The notes under the pieces are model-generated. The model was given only the letters and a program-made list of their open reading frames with translations, made no database searches and had not been told where the DNA came from. This document shows positions 17,057 through 26,027 of a DNA stretch of 64,000 nucleotides, piece after piece. This DNA comes from Streptomyces yatensis. GTDB lineage: Bacteria; Actinomycetota; Actinomycetes; Streptomycetales; Streptomycetaceae. The stretch is from assembly GCF_018069625.1 (NCBI RefSeq), contig NZ_CP072941.1:3410001-3474000 (forward strand). The letters are read 5' to 3'. Every line of letters starts with the position of its first letter. Within the stretch, counting starts at the first letter, position 1. The position numbers and the translations under genes are program-made.

Positions 17057-18238
17057 TCAGCCGCCGCCCACGAAGATCACCAACAGCAGCCACACCACCG
17101 GCGCGGTGGGCAGCAGCGAGTCGAGCCGGTCCATGATCCCGCCATGGCCGGGCAGCAGCTTGCCCATGTCCTTGATGCCGAGGTCCCGCTTGATCATGGA
17201 CTCGCCGAGGTCGCCCAGGGTCGCGCTGACCGCGACGGCGAGGCCGAGCAGCAGGCCCTGCCACCAGACGCCGTCGTCGATGAGGTACTGCATGCACAGC
17301 GCGCCCGCGACCATCGCGAAGGTCACCGCACCCAGCAGCCCCTCGCGGGTCTTGCCGGGGCTGATCCGCGGCGCCAGCGGGTGCTTGCCGAAGCGCCAGC
17401 CCACCGCGTACGCCCCCGTGTCGCTGACCACGGTCAGCAACAGGAAGGTGAGGACCCGCCACGGGCCGTCCTCGGTGTCCAGCATGAGCGCCACGAAGGT
17501 GGCCAGGAACGGCACGTAGAAGGCGGAGAAGACGCCCGCGGTGACATCCCTGAGGTAGTTGTCGGGCGGCTCGGTCATCCGCCAGACCAGCACCGCGAGC
17601 GCCGTGAGCGCCACCGCCACCACCGCGCCCTGGGCACCGCGCACATAGCCCGCGACGATCATGGCGACCCCGCCGACCGCGAGCGGCACCAGGGGGACCC
17701 GGATGTCCTTGCGCTCGGTCAGCCGCGAGGTCAGCTCCCAGAGCCCGACCACCACCGCGACCGCTACCACGCCGACGAACACGGGCTTGTAGATGAAGAG
17801 CGAGGCCACGATGATCACGCCGAGGCCGATGCCCACCCCTATCGCGGCGCGCAGATTACGGCCCGCGCTCTTCTTCCCCTGCCCGGCACCGGCGCCGTGC
17901 GCGCCGCCGTCCGCGGAGGCCGGGTCGGGCGCGGGGTCGGGGGGCGTCGGCGGGCGTCCGGCGGGCTGCCGGGGTCCGGGCTGCGGCTCCCGCTCGTCGC
18001 GGAAGAGGGGGCCGCTCAGCCGAGCGGCCCCCCGGTCACGGTCGGCGGCCTCGCCGGAGTCGCCGCCGCCTGCGTGGGGCACGGTGGGCATGGGGCGAGT
18101 CTGCGCCGCTTCACCCACCTCGTGCGCGGGACCCGCCGAAGAAGGCGCCGCTACCCAGCCATAGCCGGGGGAGGTGCCCTGACCGCCCGGTCCCCGGAAT
18201 CCGGCGCTTGGTGGGGCCCCCCAGGAAGAGTCGTTCAT
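17057..18238 (-). CDS. cdsA: Phosphatidate cytidylyltransferase
   Basis: Makes CDP-diacylglycerol from CTP and phosphatidate, the branch point for phospholipids. The protein is 393 residues: about 130 N-terminal residues are Pro/Gly/Asp-rich and presumably cytosolic and disordered, followed by about eight membrane helices. The signature near the end is intact (SMIKRDLGIKDMGKLLPGHGG). The ATG overlaps the frr stop by one base (TGATG), so translation is coupled in the rpsB-tsf-pyrH-frr-cdsA run. The long hydrophilic extension is absent from E. coli CdsA. Confidence 0.95.
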   Translation of the reverse strand: MNDSSWGAPPSAGFRGPGGQGTSPGYGWVAAPSSAGPAHEVGEAAQTRPMPTVPHAGGGDSGEAADRDRGAARLSGPLFRDEREPQPGPRQPAGRPPTPPDPAPDPASADGGAHGAGAGQGKKSAGRNLRAAIGVGIGLGVIIVASLFIYKPVFVGVVAVAVVVGLWELTSRLTERKDIRVPLVPLAVGGVAMIVAGYVRGAQGAVVAVALTALAVLVWRMTEPPDNYLRDVTAGVFSAFYVPFLATFVALMLDTEDGPWRVLTFLLLTVVSDTGAYAVGWRFGKHPLAPRISPGKTREGLLGAVTFAMVAGALCMQYLIDDGVWWQGLLLGLAVAVSATLGDLGESMIKRDLGIKDMGKLLPGHGGIMDRLDSLLPTAPVVWLLLVIFVGGG

Positions 18239-18798
18239 CAGACCTCGAGCAGCTCGGCTTCCTTGTGCTTGAGCAGCTCATCCACCTGCGCGACATACTT
18301 CGCCGTGGTGTCGTCGAGCTCCTTCTCGGCGCGGCGCCCCTCGTCCTCGCCGACCTCGCCGTCCTTGATCAGCTTGTCGATGGACTCCTTGGCCTTGCGC
18401 CGGACGCTCCGGATCGAGATCTTCGCGTCCTCGCCCTTGGCCTTGGCGACCTTGATGAACTCCTTACGGCGCTGCTCGGTGAGCTCGGGGAACACCACCC
18501 GGATGATGTTGCCGTCATTGCTCGGGTTGACGCCCAGGTCCGAGTCCCGGATCGCCTGCTCGATGTTGCGGAGCGCGGTCTTGTCGAACGGCGTGACCAC
18601 GGCCATGCGCGGCTCCGGCACCGAGAACGACGCCAGCTGATTGATCGGCGTCAGCGCACCGTAGTAGTCCGCCACGATCTTGTTGAACATCGCCGGGTGC
18701 GCACGCCCGGTGCGGATCGCGGCGAAGTCCTCCTTGGCGACCACAACGGCTTTCTCCATCTTCTCCTCGGCCTCGAGGAGGGTCTCTTCGATCACCAC
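18238..18798 (-). CDS. frr: Ribosome recycling factor
   Basis: A 186-residue ribosome recycling factor, full length. It splits post-termination ribosomes with EF-G. Characteristic segments are [33 protein letters not shown] and [16 protein letters not shown]. The start is GTG at 18798, with AGGAG seven bases upstream. It lies between pyrH and cdsA, the conserved actinobacterial order. Confidence 0.97.
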   Translation of the reverse strand: MVIEETLLEAEEKMEKAVVVAKEDFAAIRTGRAHPAMFNKIVADYYGALTPINQLASFSVPEPRMAVVTPFDKTALRNIEQAIRDSDLGVNPSNDGNIIRVVFPELTEQRRKEFIKVAKAKGEDAKISIRSVRRKAKESIDKLIKDGEVGEDEGRRAEKELDDTTAKYVAQVDELLKHKEAELLEV

Positions 18799-18899
18799 TT
18801 GCTCCTGGTGTTATCAGTAAGCAGAGCCTCGCCCCTGCGTGCGTCTTCTCCTGCACGGTGTCCGACCGGCAGGCCGTTGTCCATCCCCCGTTCGAGCCG

Positions 18900-19682
18900 T
18901 CAGGCCCGGGAGCCCTGGTCGCTCACCAGCGTGCCGATCTTCTCACCCTTCACCGCGCGGGCGATATTTCCTTCGGCCAGGAGCTCGAAGACGAGGATGG
19001 GCAGCTTGTTGTCCCGGCAGAGGGTGATCGCGGTGGCATCGGCGACCTTGAGGTCCCTGGTGATCACCTCGCCGTACTCCAGGGCGTCGAACTTCACCGC
19101 GTCGGGGTTGCGGGCGGGGTCGGAGTCATAGACCCCGTCCACGCCGTTCTTCCCCATGAGCAGGGCCTGCGCGTCGATCTCCAGCGCCCGCTGGGCCGCG
19201 GTGGTGTCCGTGGAGAAGTACGGCATGCCCATACCCGCGCCGAAGATGACCACGCGCCCCTTCTCCAGGTGGCGCACCGCACGCAGCGGAATGTACGGCT
19301 CCGCGACCTGGCCCATGGTGATGGCGGTCTGGACGCGGGAGTCGATGCCCTCCTTTTCCAGGAAGTCCTGGAGGGCGAGACAGTTCATGACGGTACCGAG
19401 CATGCCCATGTAGTCCGAGCGGGCCCGGTCCATACCGCGCTGCTGCAGTTCCGCACCGCGGAAGAAGTTGCCGCCACCGATCACGATGGCGATTTCGGCG
19501 CCGTCCCTGACCACGGCGGCGACCTCGCGGGCGATGGCGTGCACGACATCGGGGTCGACACCGAGTCCCCCGCCTCCGGCGAACGCCTCGCCGGACAGCT
19601 TCAGCATGAAGCGACCATGCTTGGCCGCACCGTGCGCGTTCTTGTCATCGGCGGCCTGTTTGGCGTCCGCGCCGTGATTCAT
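18900..19682 (-). CDS. pyrH: UMP kinase
   Basis: A 260-residue amino-acid-kinase-fold UMP kinase phosphorylating UMP to UDP. Visible motifs are [12 protein letters not shown] at the N-terminus, [11 protein letters not shown], and [17 protein letters not shown] 19682 is chosen because GAGGAG lies six bases upstream; the ORF extends further but without support. The first 30 residues (Ala/Lys/His-rich) are an actinobacterial extension. It is hexameric in relatives and allosterically regulated by GTP and UTP. Confidence 0.96.
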   Translation of the reverse strand: MNHGADAKQAADDKNAHGAAKHGRFMLKLSGEAFAGGGGLGVDPDVVHAIAREVAAVVRDGAEIAIVIGGGNFFRGAELQQRGMDRARSDYMGMLGTVMNCLALQDFLEKEGIDSRVQTAITMGQVAEPYIPLRAVRHLEKGRVVIFGAGMGMPYFSTDTTAAQRALEIDAQALLMGKNGVDGVYDSDPARNPDAVKFDALEYGEVITRDLKVADATAITLCRDNKLPILVFELLAEGNIARAVKGEKIGTLVSDQGSRA

Positions 19683-19705
19683 TGGAGATCTCCTCGTGCA
19701 CATAC

Positions 19706-19760
19706 GAAGAAGGCCACTGCCGGACGGTCCTGTTACGACCTCTGCGGCAATGGCCTCCTC
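19706..19760 (-). terminator. Inverted repeat between tsf and pyrH
   Basis: GAAGAAGGCCACTGCC (19706-19721) and GGCAATGGCCTCCTC (19746-19760) form an imperfect stem of about 13 pairs with a 24-base loop. It may be a terminator or an attenuator that lowers pyrH expression relative to tsf. Confidence 0.6.
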
Positions 19761-19836
19761 GTCACATCTGCGGCCGACCGGTTGACGGTTGGCTGACTAC
19801 GACCCTATCGGGGTCGACGGTCATTCGCTGCTCGGC

Positions 19837-20673
19837 TCAGACACCGACGCGGAAACGGGCGAAGCGCTTGAGCGAGACACCGGCCTCGTCCAGGACCTTC
19901 TGGACGGACTTCTTGTTGTCCTTGGCGAACGGCTGGTCCACCAGGACGTTCTCCTTGAAGAAGCCGGTGACGCGCCCCTCGACGATCTTCGGCAGGGCGC
20001 CCTCGGGCTTGCCCTCCTCGCGGGCCGTGGCCTCGGCGACCCGGCGCTCGTTCTCGACCGTCTCGGCCGAGATCTCGTCGCGGGTGAGGAACTTCGGGGC
20101 GAAGGCGGCGATGTGCTGCGCGACGTCCTTGGCGACCGTGGCGTCTTCCTTGTCCAGCTCGACCAGGACGCCGACCTGCGGCGGCAGGTCCGGGCTGGTG
20201 CGGTGCATGTACGCCGCGACGTAACCGCCGGAGAACTGCGCGAAGCGGTCCAGGACGATCTTCTCGCCGAGGGTCGCGTTGGCCTCGTCGACGAACGCCT
20301 GAACGGTCTTGCCCGCCTCGATCTCGGAGGAGAGCAGAGCGTCCAGGTCGGCCGGGGAGGTCTTGGCGACGTGGGCGGCGATGGCGTCCGCGACGGCCAC
20401 GAACTTGTCGCCCTTGGCGACGAAGTCCGTCTCGCACTTCAGCTCGACGAGCACGCCGGAGGTCTTGTCGTCCGCGATGAGGGAGACGACGGCGCCGTTC
20501 TCGGCGCTGCGGCTCTCCCGCTTGGCCACGCCCTTCTGGCCCTTGACGCGCAGGATCTCGACGGCCTTGTCGACGTTGCCCTCGGCCTCGTCCAGCGCCT
20601 TCTTGCAGTCCATCATGCCGGCGCCGGTCAGCTCACGGAGCTTCTTGACGTCAGCGGCGGTGAAGTTCGCCAT
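19837..20673 (-). CDS. tsf: Translation elongation factor Ts
   Basis: A 278-residue EF-Ts, the nucleotide exchange factor of EF-Tu. The N-terminal TAADVKKLRELTGAGMMDCK and the TDFVAKGDKF core motif are intact. It follows rpsB by 110 bp with an attenuator-like hairpin between. It is normal in length for actinobacteria and starts at ATG 20673. Confidence 0.97.
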   Translation of the reverse strand: MANFTAADVKKLRELTGAGMMDCKKALDEAEGNVDKAVEILRVKGQKGVAKRESRSAENGAVVSLIADDKTSGVLVELKCETDFVAKGDKFVAVADAIAAHVAKTSPADLDALLSSEIEAGKTVQAFVDEANATLGEKIVLDRFAQFSGGYVAAYMHRTSPDLPPQVGVLVELDKEDATVAKDVAQHIAAFAPKFLTRDEISAETVENERRVAEATAREEGKPEGALPKIVEGRVTGFFKENVLVDQPFAKDNKKSVQKVLDEAGVSLKRFARFRVGV

Positions 20674-20715
20674 GATCTGTGAATCTCTTCTCGAAAGTCG
20701 AAAGCTCTACGGGTG

Positions 20716-20755
20716 GACGGCGGGGGCGGCGCCATCGGCACCGTCCCCCGCCGTC
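20716..20755 (-). terminator. Hairpin between rpsB and tsf
   Basis: GACGGCGGGGG (20716-20726) pairs with CCCCCGCCGTC (20745-20755), extended by CGG/CCG with a bulge. It sits between the two cotranscribed genes and is likely a partial terminator or processing site. Confidence 0.65.
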
Positions 20756-20783
20756 ATACACCGTCTGAGTGACGTCTGAGTGG

Positions 20784-21725
20784 TCAGGCCTGCTCGGTGC
20801 CCGCGGCGGGGGCCTCGGCAGGAGTGACGTCCTCGGCGGGCTTGGCGTCCTCAGCGGGCTTGTCCGCGGCGGCCTCGGCGGGCTTGTCCGCAGCGTCCTC
20901 GGCAGCCTTGGCGTCCTCGGCGGGCTTCGCCTCGGCGTCGTCGGCCTTCTTCTCACCCTCGAGCAGGTCGCGCTCCCACTCGGCGAGCGGCTCGCCCGCG
21001 GCCTTGTCGGCCTTCTCGTCACCGGTGGCGACGCCGGAACGGGCGATGAGGCCCTCGGCGACGGCGTCGGCGATCACCCGGGTGAGCAGGGTGACGGAGC
21101 GGATCGCGTCGTCATTGCCCGGGATCTTGTAGTCGACCTCGTCCGGGTCGCAGTTGGTGTCGAGGATCGCGACGACCGGGATCCGGAGCTTGCGCGCCTC
21201 ACCGACGGCGATGTGCTCCTTCTTGGTGTCGACGATCCAGACGGCGCTCGGCACCTTCTGCATCTCGCGGATACCGCCGAGGGTCTTCTCCAGCTTGGCC
21301 TTCTCGCGGGAGAGGACCAGGAGCTCCTTCTTGGTGAGGCCGGAGGCGGCCACATCCTCGAAGTCGATCTGCTCGAGCTCCTTCAGGCGCTGCAGGCGCT
21401 TGTAGACGGTCGAGAAGTTGGTGAGCATGCCGCCCAGCCAGCGCTGGTTGACGTAGGGCATGCCGACGCGGGTCGCCTGCTCGGCGATGGCCTCCTGCGC
21501 CTGCTTCTTCGTGCCGACGAACATGATGGAGCCGCCGTGGGCGACGGTCTCCTTGACGAACTCGTAGGCGCGGTCGATGTACGACAGCGACTGGAGCAGG
21601 TCAATGATGTAGATGCCGTTGCGCTCGGTGAAGATGAAGCGCTTCATCTTCGGGTTCCAGCGGCGGGTCTGGTGCCCGAAGTGGACGCCGCTCTCCAGCA
21701 GCTCCCGCATCGTGACGACGGCCAT
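20784..21725 (-). CDS. rpsB: 30S ribosomal protein S2
   Basis: A 313-residue S2. The core is conserved ([58 protein letters not shown]). The last 75 residues form a low-complexity Ala/Glu/Asp/Lys/Pro tail, longer than in E. coli S2 and typical of Streptomyces. ATG 21725 has AAGGAG seven bases upstream. It is the first gene of the rpsB-tsf-pyrH-frr-cdsA run. Confidence 0.97.
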   Translation of the reverse strand: MAVVTMRELLESGVHFGHQTRRWNPKMKRFIFTERNGIYIIDLLQSLSYIDRAYEFVKETVAHGGSIMFVGTKKQAQEAIAEQATRVGMPYVNQRWLGGMLTNFSTVYKRLQRLKELEQIDFEDVAASGLTKKELLVLSREKAKLEKTLGGIREMQKVPSAVWIVDTKKEHIAVGEARKLRIPVVAILDTNCDPDEVDYKIPGNDDAIRSVTLLTRVIADAVAEGLIARSGVATGDEKADKAAGEPLAEWERDLLEGEKKADDAEAKPAEDAKAAEDAADKPAEAAADKPAEDAKPAEDVTPAEAPAAGTEQA

Positions 21726-22040
21726 GGCCGTACTCCTTGAGGTACTCGGTTCCACGGCGGCCGGGCGGCCGCCGCTCCTGACGTCCCGACGCGCCTGCCA
21801 TGGACGAAGGCCCTTTCGGGGGTCGTCCAAGGACCGAGGGGCGCGGCCACCGAGCTGACCGATGCGCGATCGGAGCGTCGGTGGCGGGGCGTGCGAAGTC
21901 GATCCGGTGACCCGGATCGCCATAAGAAGTGTACGGGACGGGTACGGTGCCGGGTGACGGCGTTATCCACAACCCGTGAGTAGTCCCCCGATCCCGTCCA
22001 TGATCCACCCGTTTCGGGTTGCCGGGCCATCGTGGAGGAC
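21726..22040. promoter_or_regulatory. Divergent intergenic region of rpsB and the M23-like gene, with a DnaA-box match
   Basis: The 315 bp carry the rpsB leader. A TACACT -10-like hexamer near 21926 (minus strand) lies about 200 bases upstream of the ATG, and the leader between them has inverted-repeat potential, which may relate to autogenous control by S2. TTATCCACA at 21963-21971 exactly matches the E. coli DnaA-box consensus. The promoter assignment is only a visual match. Confidence 0.4.
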
Positions 22041-23621
22041 ATGCGAAGGCTTGTGGTGGGGTGGGCTCTTGCCCTGGTGATTCCGGCGCTGCCGATCTTG
22101 TCGGTGCTGCCGGTGACGACGGCGCCTCTTCCGGCGGTACCTCTTTCGGCGGCGCGGGCCGCGACGGCTGACCCGGGCGCGGCGCCGGGTCCGGGCGGGG
22201 TGCCGACTGCGGGCGAGGGGCCGGGTCCGGGCGGGGTGCCTGCTGCGGGCGAGGCGCCGGGGCCGGGCGAAGCGCCGCGGCTGGGGCAGGTGCCGGGTTT
22301 CGGCGGGGTGTCGGGTCCGAGCCGGGCGCCGGGTCCCGGCGGGGGATCAATGACGGCCATGGCGTCCGGTCCATCTGAGGCGCCCGCCCCGGGGACGGGG
22401 CCGGGCGGAGAGCGGTCGTGGCCGGTCGACGGTGGGCCGGGGGCGGTACGGCCGACCGTGCTGAGGGGCTGGCAGCCACCTCCGGCGCCCTGGGCGGCGG
22501 GGCATCGCGGGGTCGACCTCGCGGCGCGCCCGGGCGAGCGGGTCAGGGCGGCGGGCGCGGGGCGGGTGAGCTTCGTGGGCCCGGTCGCGGGCCGTGGTGT
22601 GCTGGTGATCGAGGTGTCGGGGACCGGCTCCCCTCCGCTGCGCACCACCTATGAACCGGTGCGCGCCACCGTCGCCAAGGGTGAGCGGGTGGCCGCGGGG
22701 CAGGTCGTCGGGGTGGTGGCGGCGGGCCCCTTCCACTGCCGGTCCGGCTGTCTGCACTGGGGGCTGCGGCGCGCGGACCGCTATCTCGATCCCCTGTCGC
22801 TGCTGCCGCCGTCGATGCTGCGGGGCGGGCCCTCCCGGCTGCTTCCGGTGTTCGGGGTGCGCGCCGCGCCCACGGTCTCCGCCCTCGCCTCCCCCGCCGG
22901 GGACACCCGGCTGTCGGCGGCCGCGGCGCTGGCGGCGGCGTCCCTGTGGGCCCGGATCCGTCTGGGCCGCGCCCCGCACGCCCGACGGCGTGGAAGGGAG
23001 CGGCGGAGGTCAGCCCCGGACGCCGCGCAGGGCCATGGCGACGGCCGCCTCGGTGATCCGCTCGGGGTCCTCGGCCACGCCCAGCTCGATGCGCCGGACC
23101 GCCGCGTCCACCACGCCTTGGAGCAGCACGGCCGAGAGCCGCGGCTGCTCATGCCCGAGGGTCGCGAGGGCCTCGACCACCATGGCGATCAGTCCGCCAT
23201 GGGCGGCGCGGATCTTCTCCCGCGCGCCCGAGTCCAGCTCACCGGCGGAGATCGCCACCACCGCGCGGTGCCGGCGGTCGCCGACGAGCGCCAGCTGCCG
23301 GCGGACATACGCCTCGATCTTCGCCTCCGGCCCGTCGGCCCGCTCCATGGCGGCCTCGACCTCGGCGGCCCAGACCGGGAAGTCGACGGCGCACAGCTCC
23401 TCGACCACGGCGGCGCGCGAGCGGAAGTACTCATAGACGGAGGACCGTGCGAGTCCCGTGCGCTCGGCGAGGGCGGGGAAGGTCAGCGCCTCCGTGCCGC
23501 CCTCGGACAGCAGGGTGCGGGCGGCCTCCAGCAGGGCCGCGCGCTGCATCGTTCGGTGCTCGGCCACCGAGGCCGCTCGAATCCTGGGCACCCGACCACT
23601 CTACGGAAGAGGCCACCGTGA
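22041..23621 (+). CDS. Secreted M23 family metallopeptidase-like protein (3' end unclear)
   Basis: The N-terminus has a signal peptide (VVGWALALVIPALPIL then an Ala-rich cleavage region), then a Gly/Pro/Ala low-complexity stretch (about 55-110) with 12-residue repeats, then a LytM/M23 domain. The zinc site is recognisable: H155 and D159 in GHRGVD, and C237-L-H239, where the first His of the usual HxH is Cys, a variant I have seen in actinobacterial homologues. The recognisable domain ends near residue 310, yet there is no in-frame stop until 23621, so the frame runs antisense through the whole TetR gene. Either the protein has a long Arg-rich tail or a terminator codon has been lost. Confidence 0.6.
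   Translation: MRRLVVGWALALVIPALPILSVLPVTTAPLPAVPLSAARAATADPGAAPGPGGVPTAGEGPGPGGVPAAGEAPGPGEAPRLGQVPGFGGVSGPSRAPGPGGGSMTAMASGPSEAPAPGTGPGGERSWPVDGGPGAVRPTVLRGWQPPPAPWAAGHRGVDLAARPGERVRAAGAGRVSFVGPVAGRGVLVIEVSGTGSPPLRTTYEPVRATVAKGERVAAGQVVGVVAAGPFHCRSGCLHWGLRRADRYLDPLSLLPPSMLRGGPSRLLPVFGVRAAPTVSALASPAGDTRLSAAAALAAASLWARIRLGRAPHARRRGRERRRSAPDAAQGHGDGRLGDPLGVLGHAQLDAPDRRVHHALEQHGREPRLLMPEGREGLDHHGDQSAMGGADLLPRARVQLTGGDRHHRAVPAVADERQLPADIRLDLRLRPVGPLHGGLDLGGPDREVDGAQLLDHGGARAEVLIDGGPCESRALGEGGEGQRLRAALGQQGAGGLQQGRALHRSVLGHRGRSNPGHPTTLRKRPP
22185..22292 (+). repeat. 36-bp tandem repeats encoding a Gly/Pro linker
   Basis: Units beginning gccggg at 22185, 22221 and 22257 have a 36-base period, the first two nearly identical. 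They encode 12-residue PGPGGVP(T/A)AGE-type repeats between the signal peptide and the M23 domain. Likely length-variable among strains. Confidence 0.75.
23010..23591 (-). CDS. TetR/AcrR family transcriptional regulator
   Basis: A 193-residue TetR-type repressor. The N-terminal helix-turn-helix is clear (AALLEAARTLLSEGGTEALTFPALAERTGLARSSVYEYF split across residues 18-55); the C-terminal ligand domain is divergent. The start is GTG 23591. It is encoded opposite the 3' extension of the M23-like frame. The typical S. coelicolor neighbourhood of whiG also has a small regulator here. Target and ligand unknown. Confidence 0.88.
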   Translation of the reverse strand: MPRIRAASVAEHRTMQRAALLEAARTLLSEGGTEALTFPALAERTGLARSSVYEYFRSRAAVVEELCAVDFPVWAAEVEAAMERADGPEAKIEAYVRRQLALVGDRRHRAVVAISAGELDSGAREKIRAAHGGLIAMVVEALATLGHEQPRLSAVLLQGVVDAAVRRIELGVAEDPERITEAAVAMALRGVRG

Positions 23622-23642
23622 GGGCGATGCCGGAGGGACGAT

Positions 23643-24476
23643 TCAGCGTCCTACGTCGGCGAGTTTCGCCCGCAGCTGGAGCACCGATTTGGTGTGGATC
23701 TGGCTGACCCTGCTCTCGGTGACGCCGAGCACCTGGCCGATCTCGGCGAGCGTGAGGCCCTCGTAGTAATACAGCGTGACCACGGTCTTCTCCCGCTCCG
23801 GGAGGGTGTTGATCGCTCGGGCGAGCAGCCGGCGCAGCTCCCGGTCCTCGGCCACCTCCACCGGATTGTCCGCGGCGGTGTCCTCGAGGGTGTCCATGAG
23901 GCTGAGCCGGTCGCCGCCCTCGCCGCCGACATGCAGCAGCTCCTCCAGGGCGACCACATTGGCGAGCGACAACTGGCTGAAGACGCCGTGCAGTTCCTCG
24001 ATGCTGATGTCCATCTCGGCCGCCACCTCGGCCTCCGAGGGGGTGCGGCGCAGCTGGGCCTCCAGCGTGGCGTACGCCCGCTCCACGGCCCGGGCCTTCT
24101 GACGGACCGACCGCGGGATCCAGTCCAGTGCCCGCAATTCGTCGATCATCGCGCCGCGGATCCGGGTGATCGCGTAGGTCTCGAACTTGATGGCGCGCTC
24201 GGGGTCGAACTTCTCGATGGCGTCGATGAGTCCGAAGACCCCGGACGAGACGAAGTCCGCCTGCTCGACATTGGAGGGCAGCCCGACGCTGACCCGGCCG
24301 GCCACATATTTCACCAGCGGTGAGTAGTGCAGGATCAGCTGCTCCCGCAGCCGGCCGTCGCCCGTGGTCTTGTACGACCGCCACAGCTCGTCGAGCGATG
24401 AGGGCGCGGCAGGGCGCACCGCGCCGCGAGCCGCGGGCGGCGCCGCGCTGTCAGACCCGGAGATGTGCTGGGGCAT
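23643..24476 (-). CDS. whiG: RNA polymerase sigma factor WhiG
   Basis: A 277-residue FliA-type sigma factor that commits aerial hyphae to sporulation in Streptomyces; it is held inactive by an anti-sigma partner and activates whiH and whiI. The sequence is almost collinear with S. coelicolor WhiG: MPQH start, region 2 ([40 protein letters not shown]), region 3 and region 4 ([33 protein letters not shown]). ATG 24476 has AAGG six bases upstream. It is separated from TetR by about 50 bp. Confidence 0.97.
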   Translation of the reverse strand: MPQHISGSDSAAPPAARGAVRPAAPSSLDELWRSYKTTGDGRLREQLILHYSPLVKYVAGRVSVGLPSNVEQADFVSSGVFGLIDAIEKFDPERAIKFETYAITRIRGAMIDELRALDWIPRSVRQKARAVERAYATLEAQLRRTPSEAEVAAEMDISIEELHGVFSQLSLANVVALEELLHVGGEGGDRLSLMDTLEDTAADNPVEVAEDRELRRLLARAINTLPEREKTVVTLYYYEGLTLAEIGQVLGVTESRVSQIHTKSVLQLRAKLADVGR

Positions 24477-24605
24477 TCGTCGCCTTGAGCCGTTCTGCCA
24501 TGACATGGGTGAGGACGTACGCTTCCGCCGGAAACCTTGTGAGCGTAGCGTGACTACGGCGTCGCGGTATGCGAAGGGCTTCGGCTCGGCGGTGTGCGGA
24601 TACGG

Positions 24606-26027
24606 TCATCGCCTCAACCCTTTCACCCGATTGCCCCGATTCGGGGGATCGCCTCGCCGTGCGCCGTCGCCCGGGCTCACGGGACGGACCAACTCCCATC
24701 GATCGCCATGACGTTCGACAAAGCCCAGGGCGAGCAGTTCATGGAGCCGGCCCAGTGCCTCGTCGCAGCCGGTCCCGGATTCCCGGGCCACCTCCCGCAG
24801 GTCGTTGCCGCCTCGTGCCGACAACGCTTCGAGCACCCGTGCCGTCACGGGATCGAGCAGGTCCCGGGCGACCAGCGGGCCCCGCCGCTCCGGGGCGAGG
24901 TCTCCGATGCCGCCGATGAGCTCGGCCACTTCGGCGGCGTCGGTGACCAGGACCGCCTCACCGCGCAGCAGTTCGTGCACCCCGGCGGACAGCCCGCTCG
25001 TCACCGGCCCCGGCACCCCCATGGTGGACCGCCCGAGCTGTTGTGCCCGGCGCGCGGTGACCAGCGATCCGCTGCGGAACTGGGCCTCGACCACGACCGT
25101 GCCCCGGGTGAGCGCGGCGATGACCCGGTTGCGGAGCACGAATCGGGGGCGCGTCGGATGCGCTCCGGGCGGCAACTCGGCCAGCACCAAGCCCTGTTCC
25201 GCGATGCGCTCGATCAACTCGGCATGCCCGCGCGGATAGGGGACGTCCACACCGGAGGCGAGCACCGCGATGGTGGCCCCGCCCGCGGCGAGCGCCCCTC
25301 GGTGAGCCGCGCCGTCCACACCGTGGGCCGCACCGGAAACGACCACCCAGCCGCGCTCGGCGAGCCCTGTGCCGAGCGTCGCCGCGACATGCGCGCCGTA
25401 GTCGCTGCAGGCCCGCGCGCCCACCACGGCGACCGAGCGCAGCGCCCACATCCGCAGGCCGGCCGGGCCGCGCACCCATAACCCGACCGGGCGAGCGTCC
25501 CCGAGATCGTCGAGCTGACCGGGCCAGTCCAGATCCCCGGGGCAGATGAACCGCCCTCCGCACCGGGCGATCAGCGCGAGGTCGGCGACCGGGTCCGCCC
25601 CGGCCGCCCGCAGGGCGCATCCGGCCAGCCGGTCCCCGGTCGCCCCGGGCGGGGGCTTGGCCTTCCCGGTGAGCGCCCGCCACAGCGCCACCGGCCCCAT
25701 GCGGCGCAGCCAGCGCCCCACCGTCTGATCCCCGGGCTCCACGAGCCGGGTGAGCGCCGCCCGAGCGAGCCGCTCCTCATCCGGGACGCCCCACCGCTCG
25801 GGGAGCCCCTCTCCCTCGTCCTGGACGCCGTGTCCCGCGCCCAGGACGTCCTGTCCCTCGCCCGGGGTCCCCTGCCTCGCGTCCAGGGCTCCGTGCTCCC
25901 TGTACGGCGTGCTGTGCCCCTGATCCAGGGCTCCCTGCCCCTCGCCCTGGACGCCGTGCCCCTCCCAGGGATCCGAGAACAGGGCGGGGACGGCGGCGCC
26001 GCGGCCGCCCGCCGAAGGCGCGGACAT
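24606..26027 (-). CDS. dprA: DNA-processing protein DprA
   Basis: A 473-residue DprA (Smf). The Rossmann-like core is intact (YGAHVAATLGTGLAERGWVV, SGAAHGVDGAAHRGAL, GVDVPYPRGH, PRFVLRNRVIAAL), with a C-terminal winged-helix region. In competent bacteria it loads RecA on incoming single strands. The N-terminal 75 residues are a Gly/Glu/Gln/His/Asp low-complexity stretch built from imperfect 6-10-residue repeats, not part of the family core. The ATG overlaps the comM stop by one base (TGATG). Confidence 0.93.
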   Translation of the reverse strand: MSAPSAGGRGAAVPALFSDPWEGHGVQGEGQGALDQGHSTPYREHGALDARQGTPGEGQDVLGAGHGVQDEGEGLPERWGVPDEERLARAALTRLVEPGDQTVGRWLRRMGPVALWRALTGKAKPPPGATGDRLAGCALRAAGADPVADLALIARCGGRFICPGDLDWPGQLDDLGDARPVGLWVRGPAGLRMWALRSVAVVGARACSDYGAHVAATLGTGLAERGWVVVSGAAHGVDGAAHRGALAAGGATIAVLASGVDVPYPRGHAELIERIAEQGLVLAELPPGAHPTRPRFVLRNRVIAALTRGTVVVEAQFRSGSLVTARRAQQLGRSTMGVPGPVTSGLSAGVHELLRGEAVLVTDAAEVAELIGGIGDLAPERRGPLVARDLLDPVTARVLEALSARGGNDLREVARESGTGCDEALGRLHELLALGFVERHGDRWELVRPVSPGDGARRGDPPNRGNRVKGLRR

